Positions 9,133 to 18,382 of a DNA stretch of 64,000 nt are shown piece by piece. Origin of the DNA: Xenophilus aerolatus (GTDB taxonomy: Bacteria; Pseudomonadota; Gammaproteobacteria; Burkholderiales; Burkholderiaceae_C); contig QAIB01000001.1 of NCBI GenBank assembly GCA_030418545.1, positions 558,001-622,000 on the forward strand, in the 5' to 3' direction. A program made the position numbers and the translations under genes. The number at the start of each line of letters is the position of its first letter. Within the stretch, counting starts at the first letter, position 1. Below the pieces are notes generated by a model. That model was not told the DNA's origin, ran no database searches, and worked only from the letters and a program-made list of their open reading frames with translations.

Positions 9133-9196
9133 GCTACGGAATTGATAGCTGCCCGCGCCCACCCCGCGGGCGCTGCGGGCACTCGCGGCTCGAAAT
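9133..9196 (+). repeat. Dispersed GCTAT/ATAGC repeat, copy 2
   Basis: Core GCTACGGAATTGATAGC, then TGCCCGCGCCC, a GC hairpin and GCGGCTCGAAATC. It occupies the divergent gap between earP and uvrC. Confidence 0.75.
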
Positions 9197-9230
9197 CGCC
9201 GGCCCGCAGGGCCAAGCCACAATAGCCGCC

Positions 9231-11225
9231 ATGTCAGACGTGCATTCCGAACAACTGCTGGCCGAGGTGGCGGCGCTGCCCTCGATGCCCGGCGTCTACC
9301 GCTACTTCGATGCGGCGGGCGGCGTGCTCTACGTGGGCAAGGCGCGCAACCTCAAGAAGCGGGTGTCGAGTTACTTCCAGAAGAACCACGGCGGCACGCG
9401 CATCGGCCACATGATCGGCAAGATCGCGCGCATGGAGACCACGGTCGTGCGCTCCGAGGCCGAGGCGCTGCTGCTCGAGAACAACCTCATCAAGACACTC
9501 AAGCCGCGCTACAACATCCTGTTTCGCGACGACAAGAGCTACCCCTACCTGAAGATCACCGGCACCCGCGAACGCGACGGCGCCGACGGGCTGGCCGCCG
9601 GCAGCGTGCCGCGCCTGGCCTACTACCGCGGCGCAACCGACCGGCGGCACCGCTACTTCGGGCCTTATCCGAGCGCGTGGGCCGTGAAGGAGACCATCCA
9701 GCAGCTGCAGAAGGTGTTCCGCCTGCGCACCTGCGAGGACACGGTGTACGCCAACCGCACCCGGCCCTGCCTGCTCTACCAGATCAAGCGCTGCACCGGG
9801 CCCTGTGTCGGCCACATCGAGCCGCAAGCCTACGCCGACGACGTGGCCGACGCCGAGGCCTTCCTGCGCGGCGACACGCAGCAGGTGCTGGCCGAGCTCG
9901 AGGGCCGGATGATGCAGCACGCCGAGAAGCTGGAGTTCGAGCAGGCGGCCGAGCTGCGCAACCGCATGTCGGCGCTGTCGAAGGTGCTGCACCAGCAGTC
10001 GGTGGAGATCGCGTCGGACAAGGACGTCGACATCCTGGCGGTGAAGGTGCAGGGCGGCAAGGCCTGCGTCAACCTGGCCATGGTGCGCGGCGGGCGGCAC
10101 CTGGGCGACCGTGCCTACTTTCCCGCGCATGTCGAGGACGCCGCGCTGGTGGCGCAGGCCGAGGCACAGGAAGACGGCGGCACGGACGCCGCGACGGAGC
10201 TCGAGACCGTCGAGCAGCAGGTGCTCGAGGCCTTCATCGCCCAGCACTACATCGATTCGCCCGCGCCACCGACCCTGGTGCTGGGCGAGGCGGTCGGGCG
10301 CGAGCTGATCGAGGCCATCGCGCAGCAGGCGGGACAGCGCACCACCGCCGTCTTCCAGCCGCGCGCCCAGCGGCGCCTGTGGCTGGAGATGGCCCAGAAG
10401 AACGCCGACATCCAGCTTGCGCGCCTGCTGGCCGAGGAGGGCTCGCAGCAGGCGCGCACGCGCGCGCTGGTCGACGCGCTCGAACTGGCGCCGGACGACC
10501 TGGACAGCTTCCGCATCGAGTGCTTCGACATCTCGCACACGGCGGGCGAAGCGACGCAGGCCTCCTGCGTGGTGTTCGAGCACCATGCGATGCAGAACCG
10601 GGAGTACCGCCGCTACAACATCGAGGGCATCACACCCGGCGACGACTACGCCGCGATGCGCCAGGTGCTGCAACGGCGCTACGGCAAGATCGCCGAGGCC
10701 ATCGCCGCCGAGGCCGATGCCCCGCCGCCGGGCGATGCGGCCGGGGCCGACGCGCCGCCCGGGACCGTCGGTGCACGCATGCCCGACCTGGTGCTGGTCG
10801 ACGGGGGCAAGGGGCAGGTCTCGATGGCGCGCGAGGTCTTCAGCGAACTGGGGCTGCCGCTGTCGCTGATCGTCGGCGTGGAGAAGGGCGAGGGCCGCAA
10901 GGTGGGCCTGGAAGAGCTGGTCTTCGCCGACGGGCGCGAGAAGGTGTACCTCGGCCGCGATTCCGCGGCACTGATGCTGGTGGCCCAGATCCGCGACGAG
11001 GCGCATCGCTTCGCCATCACCGGCATGCGGGCCAAGCGGGCCAAGGTGCGCGTGGGGGGCAGCCAGCTGGAGGAGATTCCCGGCATCGGCCCCAAGCGGC
11101 GCGCCCGCCTGCTCCAGCGCTTCGGCGGCATCCGCGGCGTGGCAGCGGCCAGCGTGGAGGACATCGCCTCGGTCGACGGCATCGCCTTCGACCTGGCCGA
11201 GGAGATCTACCGCGCCCTGCACTGA
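9231..11225 (+). CDS. uvrC: Excinuclease ABC subunit UvrC
   Basis: A 664-residue UvrC, the dual-incision nuclease of nucleotide excision repair. Visible in order are the GIY-YIG nuclease domain (about residues 14-95, with GVYRYF and [18 protein letters not shown]), the UVR domain that contacts UvrB (about 210-245, [20 protein letters not shown]), the RNase H-like C-terminal nuclease (about 425-570, [10 protein letters not shown] and [10 protein letters not shown]), and a helix-hairpin-helix pair at the end ([18 protein letters not shown]). The open frame continues upstream, but this ATG starts the conserved protein. pgsA follows 62 nt later. Confidence 0.97.
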   Translation: MSDVHSEQLLAEVAALPSMPGVYRYFDAAGGVLYVGKARNLKKRVSSYFQKNHGGTRIGHMIGKIARMETTVVRSEAEALLLENNLIKTLKPRYNILFRDDKSYPYLKITGTRERDGADGLAAGSVPRLAYYRGATDRRHRYFGPYPSAWAVKETIQQLQKVFRLRTCEDTVYANRTRPCLLYQIKRCTGPCVGHIEPQAYADDVADAEAFLRGDTQQVLAELEGRMMQHAEKLEFEQAAELRNRMSALSKVLHQQSVEIASDKDVDILAVKVQGGKACVNLAMVRGGRHLGDRAYFPAHVEDAALVAQAEAQEDGGTDAATELETVEQQVLEAFIAQHYIDSPAPPTLVLGEAVGRELIEAIAQQAGQRTTAVFQPRAQRRLWLEMAQKNADIQLARLLAEEGSQQARTRALVDALELAPDDLDSFRIECFDISHTAGEATQASCVVFEHHAMQNREYRRYNIEGITPGDDYAAMRQVLQRRYGKIAEAIAAEADAPPPGDAAGADAPPGTVGARMPDLVLVDGGKGQVSMAREVFSELGLPLSLIVGVEKGEGRKVGLEELVFADGREKVYLGRDSAALMLVAQIRDEAHRFAITGMRAKRAKVRVGGSQLEEIPGIGPKRRARLLQRFGGIRGVAAASVEDIASVDGIAFDLAEEIYRALH

Positions 11226-11287
11226 TGCGCCGCAAGTCATGGCCCGCACCGGCCGGGGCTTCACGGGCGCATGACACAATCACCCGC

Positions 11288-11854
11288 ATGTTCTGGACGC
11301 TCCCCACCATCATGACCTGGACGCGCATCGTCGCGATCCCGCTCATCGTGGGGGTGTTCTACCTGCCCATCGCCGAGCCGATGCGCAACCTCATCGCGAC
11401 GGTGATGTTCATCGTCTTCGCCGCCACCGACTGGCTCGACGGCTACCTGGCCCGCAAGCTGAACCAGACCTCGGCCTTCGGCGCCTTTCTCGACCCGGTG
11501 GCCGACAAGTTCCTGGTCTGCGCGTCGCTGCTGGTGCTGGTGCACCTGAACCGCTGCGACGTCTTCGTCGCGCTGATCATCATCGGCCGCGAGATCGCCA
11601 TCTCGGCGCTGCGCGAATGGATGGCGCAGATCGGCGCCAGCAAGAGCGTGGCCGTGCACATGATCGGCAAGGTCAAGACCACCGTGCAGATGGTGGCCAT
11701 TCCCTTCCTGCTGTACGACGGGCGCCTGTTCGGCTTCATCGACACGGGCACCTGGGGCCAGTGGCTGATCTGGATCTCGGCCGTGCTCACCATCTGGTCG
11801 ATGGTGTACTACCTGCAGAAGGCGATCCCCGAGATCCGGGCGCGGGCCCGATGA
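11288..11854 (+). CDS. pgsA: CDP-diacylglycerol--glycerol-3-phosphate 3-phosphatidyltransferase
   Basis: A 188-residue integral membrane enzyme that makes phosphatidylglycerolphosphate, the committed step to phosphatidylglycerol and cardiolipin. The CDP-alcohol phosphotransferase signature D-G-x2-A-R-x8-G-x3-D-x3-D is intact: DGYLAR and GAFLDPVADK (about residues 50-74). Four to six hydrophobic helices are visible. uvrC-pgsA adjacency is common in proteobacteria. A GACACAAT -10-like sequence lies just before the start. Its stop overlaps the start of the EamA gene (ATGA). Confidence 0.95.
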   Translation: MFWTLPTIMTWTRIVAIPLIVGVFYLPIAEPMRNLIATVMFIVFAATDWLDGYLARKLNQTSAFGAFLDPVADKFLVCASLLVLVHLNRCDVFVALIIIGREIAISALREWMAQIGASKSVAVHMIGKVKTTVQMVAIPFLLYDGRLFGFIDTGTWGQWLIWISAVLTIWSMVYYLQKAIPEIRARAR

Positions 11855-12741
11855 GCGCCACGGCGCGCAGCGACGGCTGGCTGCGCGCCATGCCCGCGGT
11901 CTTCGTGCTGATCTGGAGCACCGGCTTCATCGTGGCGCGCTATGCGATGCCGCACGCGCCGCCACTGAAGTTCCTGGCCGTGCGCTACGCGCTGTCGTCC
12001 GCCTGCTTCCTGGTCTGGGTGATGGCGGCGCGCGTGGCCTGGCCGCGTTCTCGCGCGCAGGTGCTGCACCTTGCGGTGACCGGCGTGCTGATGCAGGCGG
12101 CCTACCTGGGCGGCGTGTGGGCGGCCGTGAAGGCCGGCATGGGCTCGGGGCTGGTGGCCTTGTTGGTGGGCATCCAGCCGGTGCTCACGGCGGTATGGAT
12201 GTCCTTCCATGGCGGGCGCATCGCGCCGCGGCAGTGGCTCGGCCTGGTGCTGGGTTTCGCCGGTCTGGCGCTGGTGGTGGCCCGCAAGCTGGGGCATGGC
12301 GGCGAGGTCAGTGCGCTCACTCTTTCGCTGGCTCTGCTGGCACTGCTGTCCATCACGGCCGGCACGCTGTATCAGAAGCGCTTCGTGGCGCCCTGCGACG
12401 TGCGTTCGGCCAGCGCGGTGCAGCAGCTGGCCGCGCTGGCGGTCACGCTGCCGCTCGCGCTGCTGCTGGAGCATTCGTCCATCGAATGGACCCTGGGGTC
12501 GATCGGCGCCATGGCCTGGTCGGTGGTGGCGTTGACCTTGGGCGGCAGCTCGCTGCTGTACATGCTCATCCAGCGCGGCACGGCTACGGCAGTGACCAGC
12601 CTGCTCTACCTCGTGCCGCCCTGCACGGCCGTGATGGCGTGGCTGCTGTTCGCCGAGCCGATCACCGTGCTCACGGTGGCCGGCATCGCGCTCACCGCCA
12701 TCGGCGTGAGCCTAGTGGTGCGCGAGCCGCGCGTGGCCTAG
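11851..12741 (+). CDS. EamA/DMT family transporter
   Basis: A 296-residue drug/metabolite transporter superfamily member with ten hydrophobic helices in two EamA repeats. The first begins VFVLIWSTGFIVARYAMP, typical of the family. Homologues export amino acids or other metabolites; the substrate is not evident. Start and pgsA stop overlap as ATGA, which implies translational coupling, though the functions are not obviously related. The stop lies only 2 bp from the stop of the convergent LysR gene. Confidence 0.88.
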   Translation: MSATARSDGWLRAMPAVFVLIWSTGFIVARYAMPHAPPLKFLAVRYALSSACFLVWVMAARVAWPRSRAQVLHLAVTGVLMQAAYLGGVWAAVKAGMGSGLVALLVGIQPVLTAVWMSFHGGRIAPRQWLGLVLGFAGLALVVARKLGHGGEVSALTLSLALLALLSITAGTLYQKRFVAPCDVRSASAVQQLAALAVTLPLALLLEHSSIEWTLGSIGAMAWSVVALTLGGSSLLYMLIQRGTATAVTSLLYLVPPCTAVMAWLLFAEPITVLTVAGIALTAIGVSLVVREPRVA

Positions 12742-12743
12742 CG

Positions 12744-13700
12744 TCACGCCTTCCGGCGGGCGGTCGTGGACGGCTTCCACGGCTCGCCGCGGAAATGCTC
12801 CGCCAGCGCGTCGACCAGCAGGCGCACGCGGCGCGGCGTCTTCGGCTGCCAGGGTGCGATCCAGTGGACGTCGGCGTCGGTCATCGCGTACTGCGGCAGC
12901 ACCCGCACCAGCCGGCCGGCGGCGAGGTGCGGTGCGACGTCCCACAGGCTGCGCAGCATGAGGCCATGGCCGGCGAGGCACCAGTCGCGCACCAGCTCCC
13001 CCGAGTTGCTCGACAGCGGGCCGTCCACGCGCACACGGTGCACCGTGCCGTCGCGCTCGTGGCGCAGCGTCCATATCGACCGGACATTCGCCGTGCGGCC
13101 GCTGTCCTCGTTCTCCTGCACCGACAGGCAGGCGTGGTGGGCCAGGTCGTCGGGCGATACGGGCGCGCCGTGCGCATCGAGATACCCGGGCGCCGCCACC
13201 ACGACGCGTTGGTTTCGGGCCAGGCGCCGTGTGGTCCAGTCGGCGGCGTGCCGCGCCTGCACGGACCAGAGCCAGACGGCACCGTCATAACCCTCGGCCC
13301 CGAGCTCGGGCAACTGCTCGCTCAAGCGCAGGTCGATCCGCACCCCCGGGTTCTTCTGCTGGAATGTGGCGAGGGCCGGGCCGACCCAGCGACGGCCGAA
13401 GCCCAGCGTGGCGGCCAATCGGATGGTGCCGCTGAGGGCCTGCTGCCGTTCGCGCAGGTCCGATTCGAGTGCCGCGAAGCCTTCGAGTAGCTTCTGCGCA
13501 TGGCCGCACACCGCCTCGCCTTCGCGCGTGAGTACCAGCCGGCGCGTGGTGCGTTCGAACAGGCGCTGGCCCAACCGCGCCTCGAGCGCGGCCAGGCGCT
13601 TGGTGACGACCGAGGGCACCACGCCCAGCGCTGCCGCGGCACCTGCCAGGCTGCCGCGGTCGCGCACGTTCAACACCAGCTCGAGGTCCGCGCGTTCCAT
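12744..13700 (-). CDS. LysR-type transcriptional regulator
   Basis: A 318-residue LysR regulator. The N-terminal winged helix-turn-helix (about residues 4-62) reads ADLELVLNVRDRGSLAGAAA, then VVTKRLAALEARLGQRLFER; a periplasmic-binding-protein-like effector domain follows from about 90. The ATG is the first codon of the canonical LysR N-terminus. It is transcribed divergently from the dehalogenase-like hydrolase across a 75-bp gap, the classical LysR arrangement, so it probably controls that gene pair. The effector is unknown. Confidence 0.88.
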   Translation of the reverse strand: MERADLELVLNVRDRGSLAGAAAALGVVPSVVTKRLAALEARLGQRLFERTTRRLVLTREGEAVCGHAQKLLEGFAALESDLRERQQALSGTIRLAATLGFGRRWVGPALATFQQKNPGVRIDLRLSEQLPELGAEGYDGAVWLWSVQARHAADWTTRRLARNQRVVVAAPGYLDAHGAPVSPDDLAHHACLSVQENEDSGRTANVRSIWTLRHERDGTVHRVRVDGPLSSNSGELVRDWCLAGHGLMLRSLWDVAPHLAAGRLVRVLPQYAMTDADVHWIAPWQPKTPRRVRLLVDALAEHFRGEPWKPSTTARRKA

Positions 13701-13775
13701 TCGTTCGAAATCGGAAAGAGTCGATTGGCAGATTGTTGCTTGATCCGCAGGTGCGGCGCAACGCACAATCGCCGC

Positions 13776-14672
13776 GTGCTGGACGACTTCACCCCCTTCG
13801 ACATCGAACGCGACGGCGTGCGCATCCATGGCCGCGTCGGCGGGCAGGGCGCGCCCCTGCTGCTGCTGCACGGCCATCCCCAGACGCATGCGATCTGGCA
13901 TCGCGTGGCGCCGGCGCTGGCGCGGCAGCTCACGCTCGTGATGGTCGACCTGCGCGGCTACGGCGATTCGGGCCGGCCGCAAAGCGACGCCGAACATCGG
14001 CCCTACAGCAAGCGCGAGATGGCGCAGGACGTGCTGGCCGCCATGCGGCACCACGGGTTCGAGCGTTTCGGCGTGCTGGCGCACGATCGCGGCGCGCGCG
14101 TCGCGCATCGGCTCGCGGCGGACCATCCGGCGGCGGTCGACCGGATGATGCTGCTCGACATCGCGCCCACGCTGGCCATGTACGAGCGCACCGACCTGGC
14201 CTTCGCACGCGCCTACTGGCACTGGTTCTTCCTGATCCAGCCCTCGCCCCTGCCCGAAGCGTTGATCGAGTCCGACCCGGTGCGCTACGTGCGCAGCACC
14301 ATGGGTGGTCGCTACGCCGGCCTGGGACCCTTCGCGCCGGAGGCGATGGCCGAGTACGAGCGCTGCATCGCGCTGCCCGGCAGCGCACGCGGCATCTGCG
14401 AGGACTACCGCGCCTCGGCGGGCATCGACCTGGCGCACGACCGCGAGGACATCGGCGCGGGCCGACGGCTCGAACAGCCGCTGCGTGTGCTGTGGGGTGC
14501 CCACGGCGTCGTGGGCCGATGCTTCGACGTGCTCGCGCTGTGGCGCGAGCGGGCCATGCAGGTGAGCGGCGCGCCGCTGCCCTGCGGCCACTACATCCCC
14601 GAGGAGGCGCCCGAGGCCCTGGCGGCCGAAGCCCTCCGGTTTTTCACCGAGTCCAAGGAAGACACACCATGA
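13776..14672 (+). CDS. Alpha/beta hydrolase, haloacetate (fluoroacetate) dehalogenase-like
   Basis: A 298-residue alpha/beta hydrolase. Residues match the fluoroacetate dehalogenase set with near-constant spacing: nucleophile Asp104 in AHDRGARVAHR, carboxylate-binding Arg105 and Arg108, Asp128 (LLDIAPT), halide-pocket His149 and Trp150 (YWHWFFL), Tyr211 (CEDYRAS) and base His272 (CGHYIP). The family hydrolyses haloacetates to glycolate. An epoxide-hydrolase-like role is possible but the halide pocket favours dehalogenation. A GTG at 13776 is the only reasonable start near the domain. The stop overlaps the next start (ATGA), so expression is coupled to the dehydrogenase downstream. Confidence 0.78.
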   Translation: MLDDFTPFDIERDGVRIHGRVGGQGAPLLLLHGHPQTHAIWHRVAPALARQLTLVMVDLRGYGDSGRPQSDAEHRPYSKREMAQDVLAAMRHHGFERFGVLAHDRGARVAHRLAADHPAAVDRMMLLDIAPTLAMYERTDLAFARAYWHWFFLIQPSPLPEALIESDPVRYVRSTMGGRYAGLGPFAPEAMAEYERCIALPGSARGICEDYRASAGIDLAHDREDIGAGRRLEQPLRVLWGAHGVVGRCFDVLALWRERAMQVSGAPLPCGHYIPEEAPEALAAEALRFFTESKEDTP

Positions 14673-15760
14673 GCAGCAGCAAGAAGCGCATCGCCGTCAT
14701 CGCCGGCGACGGCATCGGCAAGGAGACCATGCCCGAAGGCCTGCGGGTCGTCGATGCGGCGGCACGCAAGTTCGGCATCGACCTCGCCTTCGACCACTTC
14801 GACTTCTCCAGCTGGGACTATTTCGAGAAGCACGGGAAGATGCTGCCCGACGACTGGAAGGACCAGATCGGCGGGCACGACGCGATCTTCTTCGGCGCGG
14901 TCGGCTGGCCCGAGAAGATCGCCGACCATGTGTCGCTGTGGGGCTCGCTGCTGCTGTTTCGCCGCGAGTTCGACCAGTATATCAACCTGCGCCCCGCGCG
15001 CCTGATGCCCGGCATCACCGCGCCGGTCGTGCGACGTGACGGCAGCCCGCGCGAGCCTGGCGAGATCGACATGTACATCGTGCGCGAGAACACCGAAGGC
15101 GAGTACTCCAGCATCGGTGGCCGCATGTATGCCGGCACGCCGCGCGAGATCGTGGTGCAGGAGACGGTGATGTCCCGCCATGGCGTCGACCGGGTGCTCA
15201 AGTTCGCGTTCGAGCTCGCGCAGTCGCGGCCCAAGAAGCACCTGACCAGCGCCACCAAGAGCAATGGCATCTCGATCACCATGCCCTACTGGGACGAGCG
15301 TGTGGCAGAGATTGCCAGGCAGTACCCAGGCGTCACGCTCGACAAGTTCCACATCGACATCCTCACGGCGCATTTCGTGCAGCGTCCCGACTTCTTCGAC
15401 GTGGTCGTGGCAAGCAACCTGTTCGGCGACATCCTCTCGGACCTGGGCCCGGCGTGCACCGGCACGATCGGCATCGCGCCGAGCGCGAACCTCAACCCCG
15501 ACCGCACGACACCATCGCTCTTCGAGCCGGTGCACGGCTCGGCGCCGGACATCGCGGGGCAGGGCATCGCGAACCCGATCGGGCAGATCTGGTGTGGGGC
15601 AATGATGCTGGAGTTCCTCGGCCACAAGGAGGCGCACGACGCCATCCTGCGCAGCATCGAGGCGGTGCTCGCGCCGGGCAGCGGCGCACCGCGTACGCGC
15701 GACATCGGCGGCACTGCAGGCACGGCCGACCTGGGCAAGGCGATCGAGCAGGCGCTTTGA
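14669..15760 (+). CDS. Tartrate / D-malate dehydrogenase (isopropylmalate dehydrogenase family)
   Basis: A 363-residue NAD-dependent beta-decarboxylating dehydrogenase. The start IAVIAGDGIGKE, the substrate loop with INLRPARLMPG, IVRENTEGEYSS, the catalytic Lys region TSATKSNGI and the metal-binding SNLFGDILSDLGP place it with TtuC/DmlA enzymes rather than LeuB. These act on tartrate, D-malate or related 2-hydroxyacids with Mg/Mn and NAD+. It is translated from an ATG overlapping the stop of the hydrolase gene, behind a divergent LysR regulator, which suggests a small catabolic unit. Confidence 0.88.
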   Translation: MSSSKKRIAVIAGDGIGKETMPEGLRVVDAAARKFGIDLAFDHFDFSSWDYFEKHGKMLPDDWKDQIGGHDAIFFGAVGWPEKIADHVSLWGSLLLFRREFDQYINLRPARLMPGITAPVVRRDGSPREPGEIDMYIVRENTEGEYSSIGGRMYAGTPREIVVQETVMSRHGVDRVLKFAFELAQSRPKKHLTSATKSNGISITMPYWDERVAEIARQYPGVTLDKFHIDILTAHFVQRPDFFDVVVASNLFGDILSDLGPACTGTIGIAPSANLNPDRTTPSLFEPVHGSAPDIAGQGIANPIGQIWCGAMMLEFLGHKEAHDAILRSIEAVLAPGSGAPRTRDIGGTAGTADLGKAIEQAL

Positions 15761-15824
15761 AAAAGGACTTCACAAAAGGCCCCTAAAATCGGTCAGCCCA
15801 CTGCGGCGGAGGGCCTTCGTCTTA

Positions 15825-15853
15825 TTGACACCCTCTGGCTGCGTGGCTTTAAT
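15825..15853 (+). promoter_or_regulatory. Predicted sigma-70 promoter of hupB
   Basis: A perfect -35 TTGACA (15825-15830) and a -10 TTTAAT (15848-15853) are separated by 17 bp. This would give a leader of roughly 120 nt before the GTG start of hupB. Confidence 0.65.
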
Positions 15854-15856
15854 CGC

Positions 15857-15878
15857 CTTCGGCAGCGCGCTGCCGAAG
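15857..15878. promoter_or_regulatory. 22-bp perfect palindrome at the hupB transcription start
   Basis: CTTCGGCAGCG is followed directly by its exact reverse complement, just 3 bp past the -10 box. It could be an operator or a 5'-end hairpin in the mRNA. I do not recognise the binding protein. Confidence 0.55.
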
Positions 15879-15983
15879 CGTCAGGACTGCCCTCCCACCC
15901 TCGCCCGAAATGCCCGGCATTTGCCGCAGGGCCGGTCGCGCACTTGACGTCACCCGATCAACTCTTCCGAACAAGGGGCCCTT

Positions 15984-16256
15984 GTGAACAAGACCGAACT
16001 GATTGAGCACATCGCAAAGAACGCCGACATTTCCAAAGCAGCCGCCACGCGCGCGCTCGAGTCGACCATCGGTGCCATCCGCACCACGTTGAAGAAAGGC
16101 GGTTCCGTGTCGCTCGTCGGTTTCGGCACCTTCGCCGTGGGCAAGCGGGCCGCCCGCACCGGCCGCAATCCCCGCACGGGCGCCGCGATTAAAATCAAGG
16201 CTGCCAAGATCCCGAAGTTCCGCCCCGGCAAGGCGCTCAAGGACGCGCTGAACTGA
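15984..16256 (+). CDS. hupB: HU family DNA-binding protein
   Basis: A 90-residue HU, the abundant histone-like dimer that bends and compacts [14 protein letters not shown] starts the typical helical body, and the DNA-binding arm carries the family signature GFGTF...RNPRTG with the intercalating Pro ([11 protein letters not shown], about residues 61-71). It uses a GTG start; no in-frame ATG gives a full-length HU. It has its own strong promoter and a long leader. tRNA-Val follows 16 nt after the stop and may share the transcript. Confidence 0.95.
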   Translation: MNKTELIEHIAKNADISKAAATRALESTIGAIRTTLKKGGSVSLVGFGTFAVGKRAARTGRNPRTGAAIKIKAAKIPKFRPGKALKDALN

Positions 16257-16272
16257 TGGGGAACTGACGGTG

Positions 16273-16348
16273 GGGTGCTTAGCTCAGTTGGTAGAGCGGC
16301 GCCCTTACAAGGCGTAGGTCGGCGGTTCGAGCCCGTCAGCACCCACCA
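16273..16348 (+). tRNA. tRNA-Val (anticodon UAC)
   Basis: A 76-nt cloverleaf with acceptor GGGTGCT pairing AGCACCC, D-loop AGCTCAGTTGGTAGAGC, anticodon loop CTTACAA (TAC at positions 34-36), T-loop GGTTCGAGCC and an encoded 3' CCA. Confidence 0.97.
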
Positions 16349-16356
16349 CCCGAAGC

Positions 16357-16386
16357 AAAGGCGAACATCGGTTCGCCTTTTTTGTT
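16357..16386 (+). terminator. Rho-independent terminator after tRNA-Val
   Basis: The 10-bp stem AAAGGCGAAC / GTTCGCCTTT with a 4-nt loop is followed by TTTGTT. It ends the hupB-tRNA-Val transcript. Confidence 0.88.
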
Positions 16387-16434
16387 GGTCTCGTCGAATG
16401 CGTTCCGGCGCGCAGCCAGAGAAAGTGTCCAGGC

Positions 16435-18351
16435 ATGTTTGATTTCTTCCGCAAGTACAACAAGTTCGCGATGTTCTTCTTGTTCTTGCTGATCATCCCG
16501 TCGTTCGTGCTGTTCGGCGTCGAGCGCTACACCGAGCTCAACCGCGGTGGCGACAGCGTCGCCACGGTGGACGGCCAGCCCATCACGCGGCCGGAGTGGG
16601 ATGCGCAGCATCGCAACGAGGCCGACCGCCTGCGCCAGCAGATGCCTGGCGTCGATCCCGCGATGCTCGATTCGGAGGCTGCGCGCTACGCGACGCTGGA
16701 GCGGATGGTGCGCGACCGCGTGCTCGTCGCTGCGGCATCGAAAGCCAACCTGACCGTCTCGGACATGGCGGTGCGTCTGGCGGCCGAGGACCGCGGCGTG
16801 AAGAACTTCCGCAATGCCAAGGGCGAGCTCGACGAAGGCGCGTTCCGTCTGGGCGTGGGCATGACGCCCGATCAGTTCGCGCGTGCCGTGCGCGCCGAAC
16901 TCACGACCCAGCAGGTGCTGGCCGGTGTGACCGTCACCGCGCTGGCGAGCCAGGCGCAGGCGGACGTGGCGCTCAATGCCATCTACGACCAGCGCGAGGT
17001 GCAGGTGGCCCGCTTCTCGCCGAAGGACTTCGCCGCCAAGGTCAGCGTGAGCGACGCGGACCTCGAGGCCTACTACAAGGCCCACACCGCGCAGTTCCAG
17101 GCGCCGGAGCAGGCCAGCATCGAATACATCGTGCTCGACCTCGACGCCGCCAAGAAGAGTGTCGCCGTGAACGACGCCGACCTGAAGGCCTACTACGAGC
17201 AGAACAAGGAACGCTTCGGCACCAAGGAGGAGCGTCGCGCGAGCCACATCCTCATCACGGCGGCCAAGGACGCCCCGGCCGCCGAGCGCGAGAAGGCGAA
17301 GGCCAAGGCGGAGCAGTTGCTGGCCGAGGTGCGCAAGTCGCCGGCAAGCTTCGGCGACCTCGCGCGCAAGAACTCGCAGGACCCGGGCTCGGCCGAGAAA
17401 GGTGGCGAACTCGACTTCGTGACGCGCGGGGCGATGGTGAAGCCTTTCGAGGACGCCGTGTTCGGCATGAAGAAGGGCGAGATCAGCAATGTGGTCGAGT
17501 CCGAATTCGGCTACCACATCATCCGCCTGGACGACGTCAAGCCGGCCGTGGTGCCGCCCTTCGAGCAGGTGCGCGCCCAGATCGAGAACGACATGCGCAC
17601 CCAGCAGGCCACGCAGGAGTTCGCCAAGGCGGCCGAGACGATGAGCGATCTGGTCTACCAGCAGGGCGACAGCCTGCAGCCGGCGGCCGACAAGCTCAAG
17701 CTGACGATCCAGAAGGCGTCGGGCGTGACGCGGACGCCGGCGCCGGACGCCAAGGGCGCATTGGCAAGCCGCAACTTTCTGGCGGCCTTGTTCGCGCCCG
17801 AGTCGCTGGATCGCAAGCACAACACCGAAGCGATCGAGATTGGCTCGAACCAGCTCGCTTCTGGCCGCGTGACACAGTACTCGCCGGCGCGTGCCGTGCC
17901 CTTCGCGGAGGTCAAGGAGAAGGTGCGTGAGCTGCTCGTGGCCCAACGCGCCGCGGCACTCGCCAAGGCCGAAGGCGAGGCCAAGCTCGCAGCCTGGCAG
18001 GCGAATGTGGCCGGCGCCTCGCTGGGTACGTCGATCCTGCTTTCGCGTGCGCAGGCGCAATCGCAGTCTCCCGCACTGGTCGAGGCGGCGCTGCGCGCGG
18101 ATGGCGCCAAGCTGCCGGCATGGGTGGGTGTCGACCTGGGCAACGACGGCTATGCCGTGATGCGCGTGAACAAGGATGTGCCGCGCCCCGCGTCGCCTGC
18201 AGGTGTCCAGCAGCAGGAGCGCTCGCAGCTTGCCCAGGCCACGGGCGGGGCCGAGGCGGCGGCTTACTACGAGGTGCTCAAGGACCGGCTCAAGGTCAAG
18301 ATCCTGGTGCCCCGTCCGGCGGAAAGTGTGGCTGCCAGCGCGCGAAGCTGA
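16435..18351 (+). CDS. ppiD: Peptidylprolyl isomerase PpiD-like (SurA N-terminal domain, parvulin)
   Basis: A 638-residue membrane-anchored periplasmic folding factor. One N-terminal transmembrane helix (about residues 10-29, FAMFFLFLLIIPSFVLFGV) anchors it in the inner membrane, followed by a SurA/PpiD-type chaperone region. A parvulin PPIC domain lies at about residues 265-365: RRASHILI, DLARKNSQDPGSAEKGGELDF, EFGYHIIRLDD. The C-terminal part is chaperone-like. PpiD associates with SecYEG and helps outer-membrane proteins fold. It is flanked by tRNA-Val and tRNA-His. Confidence 0.92.
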   Translation: MFDFFRKYNKFAMFFLFLLIIPSFVLFGVERYTELNRGGDSVATVDGQPITRPEWDAQHRNEADRLRQQMPGVDPAMLDSEAARYATLERMVRDRVLVAAASKANLTVSDMAVRLAAEDRGVKNFRNAKGELDEGAFRLGVGMTPDQFARAVRAELTTQQVLAGVTVTALASQAQADVALNAIYDQREVQVARFSPKDFAAKVSVSDADLEAYYKAHTAQFQAPEQASIEYIVLDLDAAKKSVAVNDADLKAYYEQNKERFGTKEERRASHILITAAKDAPAAEREKAKAKAEQLLAEVRKSPASFGDLARKNSQDPGSAEKGGELDFVTRGAMVKPFEDAVFGMKKGEISNVVESEFGYHIIRLDDVKPAVVPPFEQVRAQIENDMRTQQATQEFAKAAETMSDLVYQQGDSLQPAADKLKLTIQKASGVTRTPAPDAKGALASRNFLAALFAPESLDRKHNTEAIEIGSNQLASGRVTQYSPARAVPFAEVKEKVRELLVAQRAAALAKAEGEAKLAAWQANVAGASLGTSILLSRAQAQSQSPALVEAALRADGAKLPAWVGVDLGNDGYAVMRVNKDVPRPASPAGVQQQERSQLAQATGGAEAAAYYEVLKDRLKVKILVPRPAESVAASARS

Positions 18352-18382
18352 GCATTTTTCACAGTACAATTCGAAGTTCTCC

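Noticed and set aside
9234-11279. A 681-codon frame antisense to uvrC
   Set aside because: Shadow of uvrC with no domain or ribosome site.
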